Below are positions 45,016 through 53,461 of a DNA stretch of 64,000 bases, one piece after another; position 1 is the first letter of the stretch, and each line of letters begins with the position of its first letter. Both the position numbers and the translations under genes were made by a program. The notes beneath the pieces were generated by a model. That model ran no database searches. It saw only the letters and a program-made list of their open reading frames with translations, and had not been told where the DNA came from. The stretch is from the NCBI GenBank assembly GCA_016793445.1, contig JAEUME010000011.1, forward strand, positions 124,001 through 188,000, in the 5' to 3' direction. Source of the DNA: Hyphomicrobium sp. Its GTDB lineage: Bacteria > Pseudomonadota > Alphaproteobacteria > Rhizobiales > Hyphomicrobiaceae.

Positions 45016-48000
45016 TCAGGCTCCCTTCTTTTCACGAATGAGGTTTGCGATGAATTTTGCGATTTCAGACGGCGTGCCGGTCAACATCTCGGCTTTGGTC
45101 TGCTGTGGCACGTACATGCGGCGCACCTGATAGCCCCCGCTGCCGTCCTGGACATCCTTGCCATCGACGACAACCAGCGGCTTCTGCTTGGCTTGTTTGA
45201 CCATCTTCATGGTGGCGAAACGCGGCGTGTTGATGCCAGTCTGAATGGCGACGACCGCAGGCGCCTGAAGGTCGAAGCTGTGACGCAGCCCGCCCTCGAG
45301 CTCGCGCACCAGATGCATGGCGTCCTTGCCGTCCCAATCGAAGCCGACAACGACCGCGGCGTGCGGGAGGCCGAGAATACGCGCCAGCGCGGTGCCGGTT
45401 GCGCCATGGGCCTGGTCGCCGGATTGCACGCCCGAGAAGATGAGGTCGGGCGCTTCGGCGGCGGCGACGCCAGCAAGTGCGCGCGCAATGGTGATGGGGT
45501 CGGCGTTGGTGAGCGAGTCATCCCAGATGCGCACGGCGCGATGAGCACCCTTGGCAAGCACCTTGTAGAGCGAAGCATCCGCATCGGCGTCACCGACGGT
45601 CACGGCAACCACTTCACCAGACCCCAGCTTCTCGATGCAGCGCAGAGCCTCCTCGAGCGCGGCGTCGTCCCATTCGTTGAGAGAGAACTCCATAAACTCG
45701 CGGCGCACGTCGCGGCCGTCCGATGTGAAGCCGTACTCATCACCGAGCTTAGCCACATGCTTGATCGTCACCAGAATGCGCGGGCCGTTCTTGGCGGGCG
45801 CTTGGTATCCGGCAAACGAGGCCGGGGTGACGGGCGAGATCGCATCCCATGATACGGGCTTGAACGGCGTATCAGGTAGAGTGACAGCGGCATCCGCACC
45901 GTTGGCCTTCGCGGCCGGAGCGGCGCTTGGCGCCGCCTCTTCCTTCTTGGGTGCTTCTTGCACCGGCGGAGCTTGGGAAGCTGAGCCGGGCGCGGCTGGC
46001 GCCAGAGCTGCCGCAGCCGGCGCGGCGGCCAGTTGCGCAACGGGCGCCGCGAGGGAGGCGGCGGGGATGCTGGCAAGGCGATTTGCCAATACCGCATCGA
46101 GTTTCGCGGCAACTGTATCGGCGATCTGCGTGGCGACCGATTTGACAATGCGGTCTGCGAGCGGCGGCAGATCTTGCAGCTTGATCGACTTCAGCTCAAT
46201 GGCCTCGGCAACAAGCTCCGCCAGATCTTGGACGACGAAATCCTTCTCGTGTCCGCCCGTCTTGCGTGCGTCTTCAAACATGGTGAGGTCCTTTGGACAG
46301 CAGGTTACGAAGATATCGATGCCGCCAAGTGCGGCCGCCTCGTGCACGCGATTTTCAGAAGGTTTTTGCGTGCCAGGCGTATCGGGGATCCAGATGCGGC
46401 CGCCACCTGCGCCGCAGCAGAAGGAGTTGTCGCGATTGCGTGGCATCTCGATCAACTGGCAACCGATCAACTCGAGAACCTTGCGCGGCGCGTCATAGCC
46501 GCCGTTCAAACGGCCAAGGTGGCAGGGGTCATGGAAGGTGACGCGCTTGTTGAGCGGCTTCTTCACCTTGAGGCGCCCTTGACCCAGAAGATCCGCAAGC
46601 ACACTCGAATAGTGCTCGATAGGCGCCACCTTGCCGAACGAGGGATATTCGTTCTTTATCGTGTTGTAGCTGTGCGGGTCGGTGGTGATGATGCGCTTGA
46701 ACGGCTTGGCTCCGTCCATCTGCTCGATGTTGTGGGAAACAAGCTCTTCGTAGAGGCCTTCCTCGCCCACGCGGCGCACATCGTTGCCGGCCGTCTTTTC
46801 GCCTTCATGCAGCAGAGCGAAATCTTCGCGCGCCGCCTTGAGAAGGCGCGCAACCGTCTGGCTGACTTTCTGGTTGCGTGGATCGAACGACGCGTAATCG
46901 CCGACGAACCACAGCGTTTCGGCGGGTTCCTCGCGAATGTCCTTGACGCGGAATTCAAGCGCCTTCGTCCATTGCGAACGCTTACGCGAATTCTCGCCGA
47001 AGCTATTGCCGGTGTCGCCGATAACCGTGATCGTGTTGCGCAGCAGCGGATCCATCGTGCCCTGCTCGACCAGATGGCGGCGCATGCGCACGATCAAGGA
47101 AGGATGCTCGATGCCAACGGGGCAGATTTCCTGGCAAGCGCCACAGGTTCTGCAGGCCCACAGGGTTTCGGGTGCAATTATGCCGCCGACCAGTGGCGGC
47201 CCTGACGTCGGGCAGCCTTGAGCGTCATCATTGTATTCACGCAAGTCGAGGATGAAATCGCGCGGGCTCAGCGGATAGCCGGCGGTCCGCGCCGGGCACG
47301 CTTCGTGGCAGCGCCCGCACTTGGTGCAAGCGTCCAGATGAAGCATGTCCTTCCAGGTGAAATCCGCGATGGAGGAGATGCCAGCCTTCTCGGCGTCCTT
47401 GGGCTCAGGAGGAAGCAGGGCGAGCGGCCTGGAATCGCGCATAAATAGCGAACCCACCGCTGAAATGACGTGCTTGGCTTTGTACCAGGGAATGGCCGCC
47501 GTAAAGGCCAGCGCCAGGATACCGTGCATCCACCAGTTCGCGGCGCGAATGGAGGCAGCCGTTTCCACCGACATGCCAAGGCCGGTGAATGTCTTGGCCA
47601 GGAGATAACCGACAGGCGACCACGCGGCCCACGCGGGTTGGTCGACGATCAGGCCGCAAGCCTCCTGCAGGAAGCCACCCAAGCCGACGAGCAACAACGT
47701 CGTGAGAAAGACCCAATCTTCGATCTTCCATGTCTTGGCGTCTGGGCGCAGCTCCGTTTCGCCGCGGTAGTTGCGCACGTATTCCAGCTTCTTGGGGCGC
47801 AGCAAACCGCGCCGGACCATCATGTAAATAATGCCCGTGATGAGCGCGAGGTGCCCCAGATCGAGCAGCAGGCTCATGATCAGATAGAATTTGCCCTTGA
47901 CGAAGGTGATGCCCGTCAGCGGCTTCAAGATGTCGATTTCGATGAAATAGAGCGTGGTTGCGATCGCGCCGAACAGATAACCGTAGAAGATCCCCTTGTG

Positions 48001-48237
48001 GGCGAATCCAGCGGCGTTATCGCGCCGGCGCAGTGTGCGATGCGAGAAGATATCACGCAGCGCGCGCGTCAGACGATCGGTGAATTCCACGGGTCCGACG
48101 AGGGACTTCCCGCGCGCATACTTCGCGATATGCGTATAGGCGCCGTAAAGGAAGATCAGCATCGACGCAGTGCCGATCATGTAGAACATGATCAGCTGGT
48201 GCGTGTTGATGCCCCAGAATATGACGCGCGATTCCAC
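45016..48237 (-). CDS. Fusion: membrane Fe-S oxidoreductase (DgcB/HdrD-like) plus ETF beta
   Basis: 1073 residues from GTG 48237. Residues 1-265 hold about six transmembrane helices (NarI/DUF3483-like). Two 4Fe-4S motifs follow: C304-x2-C307-x2-C310-x3-C314 and C362-x2-C365-x2-C368-x3-C372. A cysteine-rich CCG-type region includes HDPCHLGR, NSFCCGAGGG (607-608) and FVTCCPKDL (646-647), like HdrD/GlpC/DgcB. An Ala/Pro linker spans 725-785. Residues 818-1073 are a full ETF beta (ILVTIKHVAK to the end). This would pass electrons from ETF to quinone within one chain. The stop is one base from the etfA start. Confidence 0.93.
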   Translation of the reverse strand: MESRVIFWGINTHQLIMFYMIGTASMLIFLYGAYTHIAKYARGKSLVGPVEFTDRLTRALRDIFSHRTLRRRDNAAGFAHKGIFYGYLFGAIATTLYFIEIDILKPLTGITFVKGKFYLIMSLLLDLGHLALITGIIYMMVRRGLLRPKKLEYVRNYRGETELRPDAKTWKIEDWVFLTTLLLVGLGGFLQEACGLIVDQPAWAAWSPVGYLLAKTFTGLGMSVETAASIRAANWWMHGILALAFTAAIPWYKAKHVISAVGSLFMRDSRPLALLPPEPKDAEKAGISSIADFTWKDMLHLDACTKCGRCHEACPARTAGYPLSPRDFILDLREYNDDAQGCPTSGPPLVGGIIAPETLWACRTCGACQEICPVGIEHPSLIVRMRRHLVEQGTMDPLLRNTITVIGDTGNSFGENSRKRSQWTKALEFRVKDIREEPAETLWFVGDYASFDPRNQKVSQTVARLLKAAREDFALLHEGEKTAGNDVRRVGEEGLYEELVSHNIEQMDGAKPFKRIITTDPHSYNTIKNEYPSFGKVAPIEHYSSVLADLLGQGRLKVKKPLNKRVTFHDPCHLGRLNGGYDAPRKVLELIGCQLIEMPRNRDNSFCCGAGGGRIWIPDTPGTQKPSENRVHEAAALGGIDIFVTCCPKDLTMFEDARKTGGHEKDFVVQDLAELVAEAIELKSIKLQDLPPLADRIVKSVATQIADTVAAKLDAVLANRLASIPAASLAAPVAQLAAAPAAAALAPAAPGSASQAPPVQEAPKKEEAAPSAAPAAKANGADAAVTLPDTPFKPVSWDAISPVTPASFAGYQAPAKNGPRILVTIKHVAKLGDEYGFTSDGRDVRREFMEFSLNEWDDAALEEALRCIEKLGSGEVVAVTVGDADADASLYKVLAKGAHRAVRIWDDSLTNADPITIARALAGVAAAEAPDLIFSGVQSGDQAHGATGTALARILGLPHAAVVVGFDWDGKDAMHLVRELEGGLRHSFDLQAPAVVAIQTGINTPRFATMKMVKQAKQKPLVVVDGKDVQDGSGGYQVRRMYVPQQTKAEMLTGTPSEIAKFIANLIREKKGA

Positions 48238-48291
48238 GGAACACTATCCCTGTCTTGCCAGAGGCTCGTGGGCCTGCAGAGCTGAAAATAC

Positions 48292-48311
48292 GCCGCCCCG
48301 CCGTGGGCGGC
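48292..48311 (-). other. Hairpin in the leader of the ETF-beta fusion gene
   Basis: GCCGCCC (48292-48298) pairs with GGGCGGC (48305-48311). It lies 20 bases after a stronger hairpin in the gap between trimethylamine dehydrogenase and the fusion gene and may serve in mRNA processing. Confidence 0.45.
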
Positions 48312-48330
48312 ATTCCATATCAATTGAAAA

Positions 48331-48357
48331 CCCGAGCCGGAGTGCATCCGGCTCGGG
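48331..48357 (-). terminator. Terminator-like hairpin after trimethylamine dehydrogenase gene
   Basis: CCCGAGCCGG (48331-48340) and CCGGCTCGGG (48348-48357) form a perfect ten-base stem with a seven-base loop. On the minus strand it is followed by TTTTC, so it resembles a rho-independent terminator 16 bases after the dehydrogenase stop. Partial termination here would make more dehydrogenase than the electron-transfer module. Confidence 0.7.
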
Positions 48358-48372
48358 TTGCAGGGCTGAAGA

Positions 48373-50562
48373 TCAACCAATCACGTCGCGGTCCGACAGC
48401 TTGGGGAAGGTCTCGTGACCCCATACCTGACGCTCGCGAATCCACGGTTGCGCACGTTGCGGGTTGGGGGACTCGAACTCCCGGGCGATGCGGTGGCCCT
48501 CGAAGACCGCCTGAGCAATGAGACCGGGCGCGAAGCAGTCGCCTGCCTGGTAGATCGCCTGGATCTCGCGCTTCTCCCACTCGTCCTTGCGGCGAGACAA
48601 TTCACGCCACAGGCTGTCGTTGGGCACGCGCGCCGAGCACATGACGATCGTGTCGAATGGAACCTCGACGACATCCGAGCTCGCATTACGTGGCAACACG
48701 CCCGTCTTGGGAGCCGCGTTGCGCTTGTAGCCATCCCGGAAGAGGTAGTAGGCGGTGGCCTTACCCGGCTCGACTTTGAGCAAGTAGTGGCTCGTCAGCT
48801 CGTGGATCTTCTTCTCGTACATCATGCGATGGAGGTTCGGCGCCTCGAGCGTGAAGTGCGTATAGGGTGCAATGCCCTTCAGAGGCGTCAGGATCTTGAC
48901 GTGCTTGCCGCGATCCGCGAGGTACTCGGCAATCGACACGCCGGTGAAGTAGCCGTCGCAATCCACAACGAGAACGTTATCGCCAACCGGCTTGTTCTCC
49001 ATGAGGATCTGCTCTGGCGTGCAGATGTACGGCAGAGAGGAGTCGACGCCTTCGACCGGTGAGTGCGTGACGAAGTTCAGGCCATCGCCAGCCCAGTGCG
49101 AGCCGGTCGCCAGCACGACCTTGTCTGCGCCATAGCTCAAGATGTCCTCAGCCGACATCTTACCAATGCCGGTGTGAACCTCGACGTTCTTCAACTTCTG
49201 GAGCTGGAGCTGACGATAGATCGCGACGCGACCCCATTCGGCCAGGCCCGGATACTTCACGACCTTGCGGATACGGCCGCCGATCTCGGCGTCAGCTTCG
49301 CGCAAGTGGACGTCATAGCCGCGCTCGCCAAGGACGCGGGCGCATTCCATGCCGGCGGGACCGGCGCCCACGACCAGAACCGAGCAGGACGACTTCGTCT
49401 TGGCGAACTTCTCAGGATGCCAGCCGCGGCGATACTCTTCGTTCGCGGTCGCATTCTGCGTGCAGATCATGGGCGGGCCGCCGATTTCCCAGCGCGAGAT
49501 GCAGACGTTGCAGCCGATGCACTCGCGAATGTCCTCGTAACGGCCTTCCTCGATCTTCTTGGGGATGAACGGGTCGGCGATGGAGGGGCGAGCGAAGCCG
49601 AGGATGTCGAGCCGGCCCTCGTGAAGGCGTGCGGCCATGTCATCGGGGCTCGTCTCGCGGCTGACGCCAAGCACAGGAACCTTGGCAGCGCGTTTGCAGT
49701 TGTCCGTCCAGTTGCGCTGGTGGCCAGCTTTATAGAAACGCGAGGGGCCGGCATCCTCGCCCCATTCGGCGATGTCGCCGATGCTCAGATCCCAAAGATC
49801 GAGCACACCCTTGCTGTCGACGAGTTCGATGAACTTCAGACCCTCGTCGAGCGCCTCGACGCCATCCGCGCCATAGAGCGTGTCGACGGCGAAACGTGTG
49901 GCGATGGCGGCCTCGTGACCGACGGCGGCCTTCACCTTCTCGAGCGTCTCGACCCAGAAGCGCGCCCGGTTCTCGAAAGAACCACCGTAACCGTCGGTGC
50001 GGCGGTTGTAATACTTGGAAAGGAACTGCAGCGGCAGGTAGCTGTGCGCGCCGTAGACATAGACGATATCAAAGCCGGCCTGAACGGAGCGCTTGGCGGC
50101 TTCGACGTAGAGGTTCTGCAGATGCGCGATGTCGTCGAGATCGGCTTCGTGGCAGTAGGTGAGGTATTCAAACTCGGAGGCCTGCGATGTCGGTCCGTAA
50201 GGGATCGCACGTGATTCCATGCACGGCGCATGTGAACCGCCGTACCACAGCTCAACGCCGCCGAGCGCGCCGTGCTTGTGCAGGCTGTCGTTGAGGTGAC
50301 GCAGGTTGATGACGTCGCCCTGATCCCAGATGCGCGCCGAAACGCGATGGCAGTCGTCCGCTTCCGGAGAGATCGAGCAATATTCGGTGCAGCATGCGCC
50401 CCACCCGCCCTCGGCCTTCATGCCGCGATGGCCCGCCTGGGTGCCAGGTTTCTCCGATCCGGCGCCGATGCAATGGGGCACCTGATAGAACCTGTTCTTC
50501 ATGGTCTTGGGACCGATCTTGATCGGTTCGAACAAGATGTCGTGTTTGGGATTCCTAGCCAT
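48373..50562 (-). CDS. tmd: Trimethylamine dehydrogenase
   Basis: 729 residues from ATG 50562 (GGAGAGG at seven-base spacing; ATG 50568 is too close). Old-yellow-enzyme-like barrel with QVPHCIGAG (Cys31, covalent FMN), YVYGAHSYLP, DIAEWGEDAGPSR, the 4Fe-4S motif CIGCNVCISRW...C, and an ADP-binding domain VLVVGAGPAGMECARVL. Substrate-bowl residues match trimethylamine dehydrogenase (Tyr, Ser, Trp at TMADH positions 60, 74, 105; Trp 264 and 355), not dimethylamine dehydrogenase (Gln, Thr, Phe). It converts trimethylamine to dimethylamine and formaldehyde, passing electrons to ETF. At the ETF-docking site, TMADH Val344 and Tyr442 are Glu and Arg here. Confidence 0.93.
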   Translation of the reverse strand: MARNPKHDILFEPIKIGPKTMKNRFYQVPHCIGAGSEKPGTQAGHRGMKAEGGWGACCTEYCSISPEADDCHRVSARIWDQGDVINLRHLNDSLHKHGALGGVELWYGGSHAPCMESRAIPYGPTSQASEFEYLTYCHEADLDDIAHLQNLYVEAAKRSVQAGFDIVYVYGAHSYLPLQFLSKYYNRRTDGYGGSFENRARFWVETLEKVKAAVGHEAAIATRFAVDTLYGADGVEALDEGLKFIELVDSKGVLDLWDLSIGDIAEWGEDAGPSRFYKAGHQRNWTDNCKRAAKVPVLGVSRETSPDDMAARLHEGRLDILGFARPSIADPFIPKKIEEGRYEDIRECIGCNVCISRWEIGGPPMICTQNATANEEYRRGWHPEKFAKTKSSCSVLVVGAGPAGMECARVLGERGYDVHLREADAEIGGRIRKVVKYPGLAEWGRVAIYRQLQLQKLKNVEVHTGIGKMSAEDILSYGADKVVLATGSHWAGDGLNFVTHSPVEGVDSSLPYICTPEQILMENKPVGDNVLVVDCDGYFTGVSIAEYLADRGKHVKILTPLKGIAPYTHFTLEAPNLHRMMYEKKIHELTSHYLLKVEPGKATAYYLFRDGYKRNAAPKTGVLPRNASSDVVEVPFDTIVMCSARVPNDSLWRELSRRKDEWEKREIQAIYQAGDCFAPGLIAQAVFEGHRIAREFESPNPQRAQPWIRERQVWGHETFPKLSDRDVIG

Positions 50563-50592
50563 ACCCATTCCTCTCCTGCTTTTTTATTGTCT

Positions 50593-50637
50593 TGACCAAA
50601 ATGATCCATTCTAGACCATTTGTGGACCATTTTGTCC
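50593..50637. promoter_or_regulatory. Operator cluster in the tmd promoter
   Basis: Repeated GACCA half-sites at 50594, 50614 and 50625, the last within TGGACCATTTTGTCC (50623-50637), an imperfect palindrome; TGACCAAAATGATCCA (50593-50608) is another. They lie 30-75 bases upstream of the tmd start. GntR/FadR-type regulators bind TGGTC-Nx-GACCA-like sites, and a gntR-family gene is divergent. Confidence 0.55.
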
Positions 50638-50792
50638 GTAAATTAGAACCAGAAAAAACCTCAACGCAACAAAAAAGCGCAGGACGCCCGCAATTTTTTT
50701 TATTTGTAAGAAACCGTGTGCAGTGCAAAATAAGGGTATGTTGCCTAGTCCTGCGACATTTCAGCTTGAATAATCGAGTTAAATCAAGCTTT

Positions 50793-50813
50793 GACCATTG
50801 GTCCAAAATGGTC
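50793..50813. promoter_or_regulatory. Palindromic operator upstream of the gntR-family gene
   Basis: GACCATTGGTC (50793-50803) is a perfect palindrome, overlapped by GGTCCAAAATGGTC (50800-50813). The same half-sites occur in the tmd promoter 160 bases away, so one regulator probably binds both. An additional inverted repeat AGCTTGA/TCAAGCT lies at 50763-50790. The rest of the 440-base intergenic region has no gene. Confidence 0.6.
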
Positions 50814-51002
50814 TATCTGCATGTTTATATCGCAGCGAAGCAACTTGGTAAGACCAGATCAAACCAATACGCGGCGCGCAAATAGGACGAGCCGCGCTCG
50901 ATCCTGGATGCGTCGCAGCCGAAAAATCGGCGGCAAACATCTCACACACTGCCGGAAGGCGATTCCGCCTGTCGGCGCCAGAAAGGGCAAAAGAGGGATC
51001 CA

Positions 51003-51815
51003 ATGAACGAACTTCTGAGGCCGTCTGATGGAATGCCAAAACTGGAGAGCGCAGGGGATGAGGCGCGTCCACCGTGGGAAACAAGCACGGCCAATCATCC
51101 GTTGATCAAGGAGCGCGTGAAATCCGTCGCCGCCGCTCTCTTCCATCAAATCAGTTCCGGACGCTATTCCTACGGAACTCGCCTTCCCTCCGAACGCGAT
51201 CTGGCTGAGGAATTCGATCTCAGTCGCGCAGCGATCCGGCAGGTCATCGAATTTCTCGAAACCTACGGCGTCGTGACCAGACGGGCCAACAGCGGCGCCT
51301 TCGTCGCCTACACCGCCAAGAAAGAAGGCCGCGTATCATCGTCGGATCAGTCCGGTGCGCAAATGCTCAACATCTCCGCGATTGCGGAAACGGCGTCGCC
51401 TTTCGAAATGAACGTTCTATGCTCGATCATCGAGCCGGATATGGTGCGGCTGGCTGCGCTCTATATGTCTGTCCGCGATCTTGCAAACCTGAAGAAGACC
51501 CTCGAAGAGATCGAGCGCATTGTTACCAACGCGGAACTGTTTGCACATCTGGAGAAGAAATTCCTGTTGGGCATCGCAGAGGGCACCCACAACCGTCTCC
51601 TGATGACAATCTACACCATCATCCACGAAGTTCGCCGCCAGCCCCGCTGGTGCGCGACGCGCGTAAAATCGCTCTCTCCTGAACGGATCGCCGACAATCA
51701 GGCGCGCCTGCGCTCGCTCTATACTGCGCTTGAGAACCGCGACACGGAAAGCGCGGTGGAGTTCATGAAACTCGTTATCGCAGGAAATCAGGATGACCTG
51801 CTGAACTCGCGATAA
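51003..51815 (+). CDS. GntR-family (FadR/FCD) transcriptional regulator
   Basis: 270 residues. N-terminal winged helix-turn-helix at about 35-105: LPSERDLAEEFDLSRAAIRQVIEFLETYGVVTRRANSGAFV. The C-terminal helical domain (from about 130) resembles FCD: EMNVLCSIIEPDMVRLAALY, LEKKFLLGIAEGTHNRLLMTIY. It is divergent from the trimethylamine dehydrogenase operon with shared palindromes between them, so it probably controls that operon and itself in response to an amine or derivative. Its 3' end overlaps the convergent binding-protein gene by 41 bases. Confidence 0.9.
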   Translation: MNELLRPSDGMPKLESAGDEARPPWETSTANHPLIKERVKSVAAALFHQISSGRYSYGTRLPSERDLAEEFDLSRAAIRQVIEFLETYGVVTRRANSGAFVAYTAKKEGRVSSSDQSGAQMLNISAIAETASPFEMNVLCSIIEPDMVRLAALYMSVRDLANLKKTLEEIERIVTNAELFAHLEKKFLLGIAEGTHNRLLMTIYTIIHEVRRQPRWCATRVKSLSPERIADNQARLRSLYTALENRDTESAVEFMKLVIAGNQDDLLNSR

Positions 51816-53079
51816 CTTCTTCGCGCTGATCCCACATGAGATCGAGCACGCGCATGTGCTTTATCAGAATGTGACTGTTTGCAGCCCACCAGTCGCGCGG
51901 GTCGAGGAAATCGACAATGCGGGCGCGTCCGTCACGGATGGTCACCACGGGCCATTCGCCGACGAGCGCGTTGTCGACGCCAAACAGTTCCCGTCCCCAC
52001 CAGGTCGCCCATCCGAACACGTGGTGCCCCTTCCCGCCCATCTTCATCATCGCAAGAACCGAAAGCGGGTCGACGGTCCGCGCGCGTTCAACGGCCGTCT
52101 TCCACATTTCCAGAATGGCCGCATATTCCCACGACACAGCGCTCCATTCACCGGGATACCGCCTGCAGAACTCGTCAAAGAACCGCTTGGGGTTGTCGAA
52201 ATTGATCCGCGGATCATCAAGACGCGGATCATCGAAGTCGGGGAACTGGAAGACGAAGTTCTCCATGAATTGCGGGCTCGTCTTCTCGATCAAGGACCGG
52301 TAATTGTCGCATGTGCAGGAAAGCAGCCGTCCCTTGAAGCCGCGCTTATAGGCTTCCACAGTCATGGCATGGACGAATGGTTCGTAGGCCGTATCCCAGC
52401 ACAAGACGTCGGGATCTTTCTCAAGCAGCCGTCCGATGATCTGGGAGAAGTCGCTGGTTTCGATCGGAAACAGGTGCTCGTCGACCAGCTTCAGGCCGGC
52501 GGCTTCGAACGCCGCGCGATACGTCGCTATCGAGGGCAAGCCATGCTCGTCGTTCTGCGTGCACATGGCGACGGTTTTCAGGCTTGGATCATCGCGAACG
52601 AGCCACTCGACGCCGGTGACGTTGTAAATCGGATGAACTTCCGAAGGTGCGATCAGCGTGCGGGCATCAGGTGTCAGGTCGCTGGGCAGAAGCGTCGTGA
52701 CAAGGGCTTTGCGCTGGTTGATGAAGTCACGCAACGGACGGGAGAAGTCGTTGCCGCCCAGCATCAAGAGCATTTCGACGCCATGGCCGATGAGCAATTC
52801 ACGCGCGCCCGCCAGGGCCTTATCGCTTTTGAATTCGGTATCGTACACGACGATATCGATCTTATACCGGCGATTGCCGACCCGGATGCCGCCCTTCTCG
52901 TTCACCCAATCCTTCCAGATGAGGCAACCATGGTAGCCGGGTTCTGCCCAGCTCTTGAGTTTGCCTGACAGCGGTCCAAGAAACCCAACTTTCAGTGTAC
53001 GCCCCGTGTTGATCACAGTAGGCGGAAGCGCAAGCGAAAGCGCTGACATGAGAGAAGGTTTGCTGGTGCGGCTGGTCAT
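51775..53079 (-). CDS. Substrate-binding protein (Peripla_BP_6 type), no clear signal peptide
   Basis: 434 residues from ATG 53079. LKVGFLGPLSGKLKSWAEPGYHGCLIWKDWVNEKGG begins the two-lobed periplasmic-binding fold of the amide/urea/branched-chain family (AmiC, UrtA); LLMLGGNDFSRPLRDFINQ and SQIIGRLLEKDPDVLCWDTAYEPF continue it. The N-terminus (MTSRTSKPSLMSALSLALPP) is a poor secretion signal, and no ABC permease or ATPase genes are present. It could be a cytoplasmic ligand sensor. Longer in-frame starts to 53154 give no better signal. Confidence 0.8.
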   Translation of the reverse strand: MTSRTSKPSLMSALSLALPPTVINTGRTLKVGFLGPLSGKLKSWAEPGYHGCLIWKDWVNEKGGIRVGNRRYKIDIVVYDTEFKSDKALAGARELLIGHGVEMLLMLGGNDFSRPLRDFINQRKALVTTLLPSDLTPDARTLIAPSEVHPIYNVTGVEWLVRDDPSLKTVAMCTQNDEHGLPSIATYRAAFEAAGLKLVDEHLFPIETSDFSQIIGRLLEKDPDVLCWDTAYEPFVHAMTVEAYKRGFKGRLLSCTCDNYRSLIEKTSPQFMENFVFQFPDFDDPRLDDPRINFDNPKRFFDEFCRRYPGEWSAVSWEYAAILEMWKTAVERARTVDPLSVLAMMKMGGKGHHVFGWATWWGRELFGVDNALVGEWPVVTIRDGRARIVDFLDPRDWWAANSHILIKHMRVLDLMWDQREEVIASSAGHPDFLR

Positions 53080-53373
53080 TTCTTGCGTCCTGTGCGGCAT
53101 TTGGGACATCGCACCTCGGCTTGAAGATATCAAGAGCGGCACTGTGCAATGCAAGGCGATCCCACGGCCGGCGACCCGAAACCGGTCGCGGATATCAATG
53201 TTTCGCCGCCGGCCCGCTTAAGGGCGGGGAAAGCGCCGGCACCTAGTTACGCCCGTTTCCAGCCGCGCGATAAGCGGCAGCGGCGCCCGGGCATAAGACT
53301 AAACTCAAATGGTCTCCTGGTTCGATGATGAGGTTTCCGCTCCGTTCGCCGGCATCCTTCTGGTCAAACAAAA

Positions 53374-53400
53374 ACCGGCCGGGAGTGACTCCCGGCCGGT
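53374..53400 (-). terminator. Rho-independent terminator after the fae-like gene
   Basis: Perfect 12-base stem ACCGGCCGGGAG (53374-53385) / CTCCCGGCCGGT (53389-53400) with loop TGA, followed on the minus strand by TTTTTGTTTG. It lies 60 bases past the stop of the fae-like gene. Confidence 0.85.
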
Positions 53401-53461
53401 GTTCCAGATAGTACGAGTTGCCAGCGCCGGTCTGGGCCCCGTCACGGCCCTCGGCAATATC

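Noticed and set aside
46033..47205. 390-codon plus-strand frame
   Set aside because: Shadow of the iron-sulfur part of the ETF fusion gene, which has clear cysteine motifs on the minus strand.
49063..50214. 383-codon plus-strand frame
   Set aside because: Shadow of trimethylamine dehydrogenase; no start signal or family resemblance.
48373..50562. Annotation as dimethylamine dehydrogenase
   Set aside because: The positions that distinguish the two enzymes (Tyr60, Ser74, Trp105 in trimethylamine dehydrogenase numbering) have the trimethylamine-type residues.
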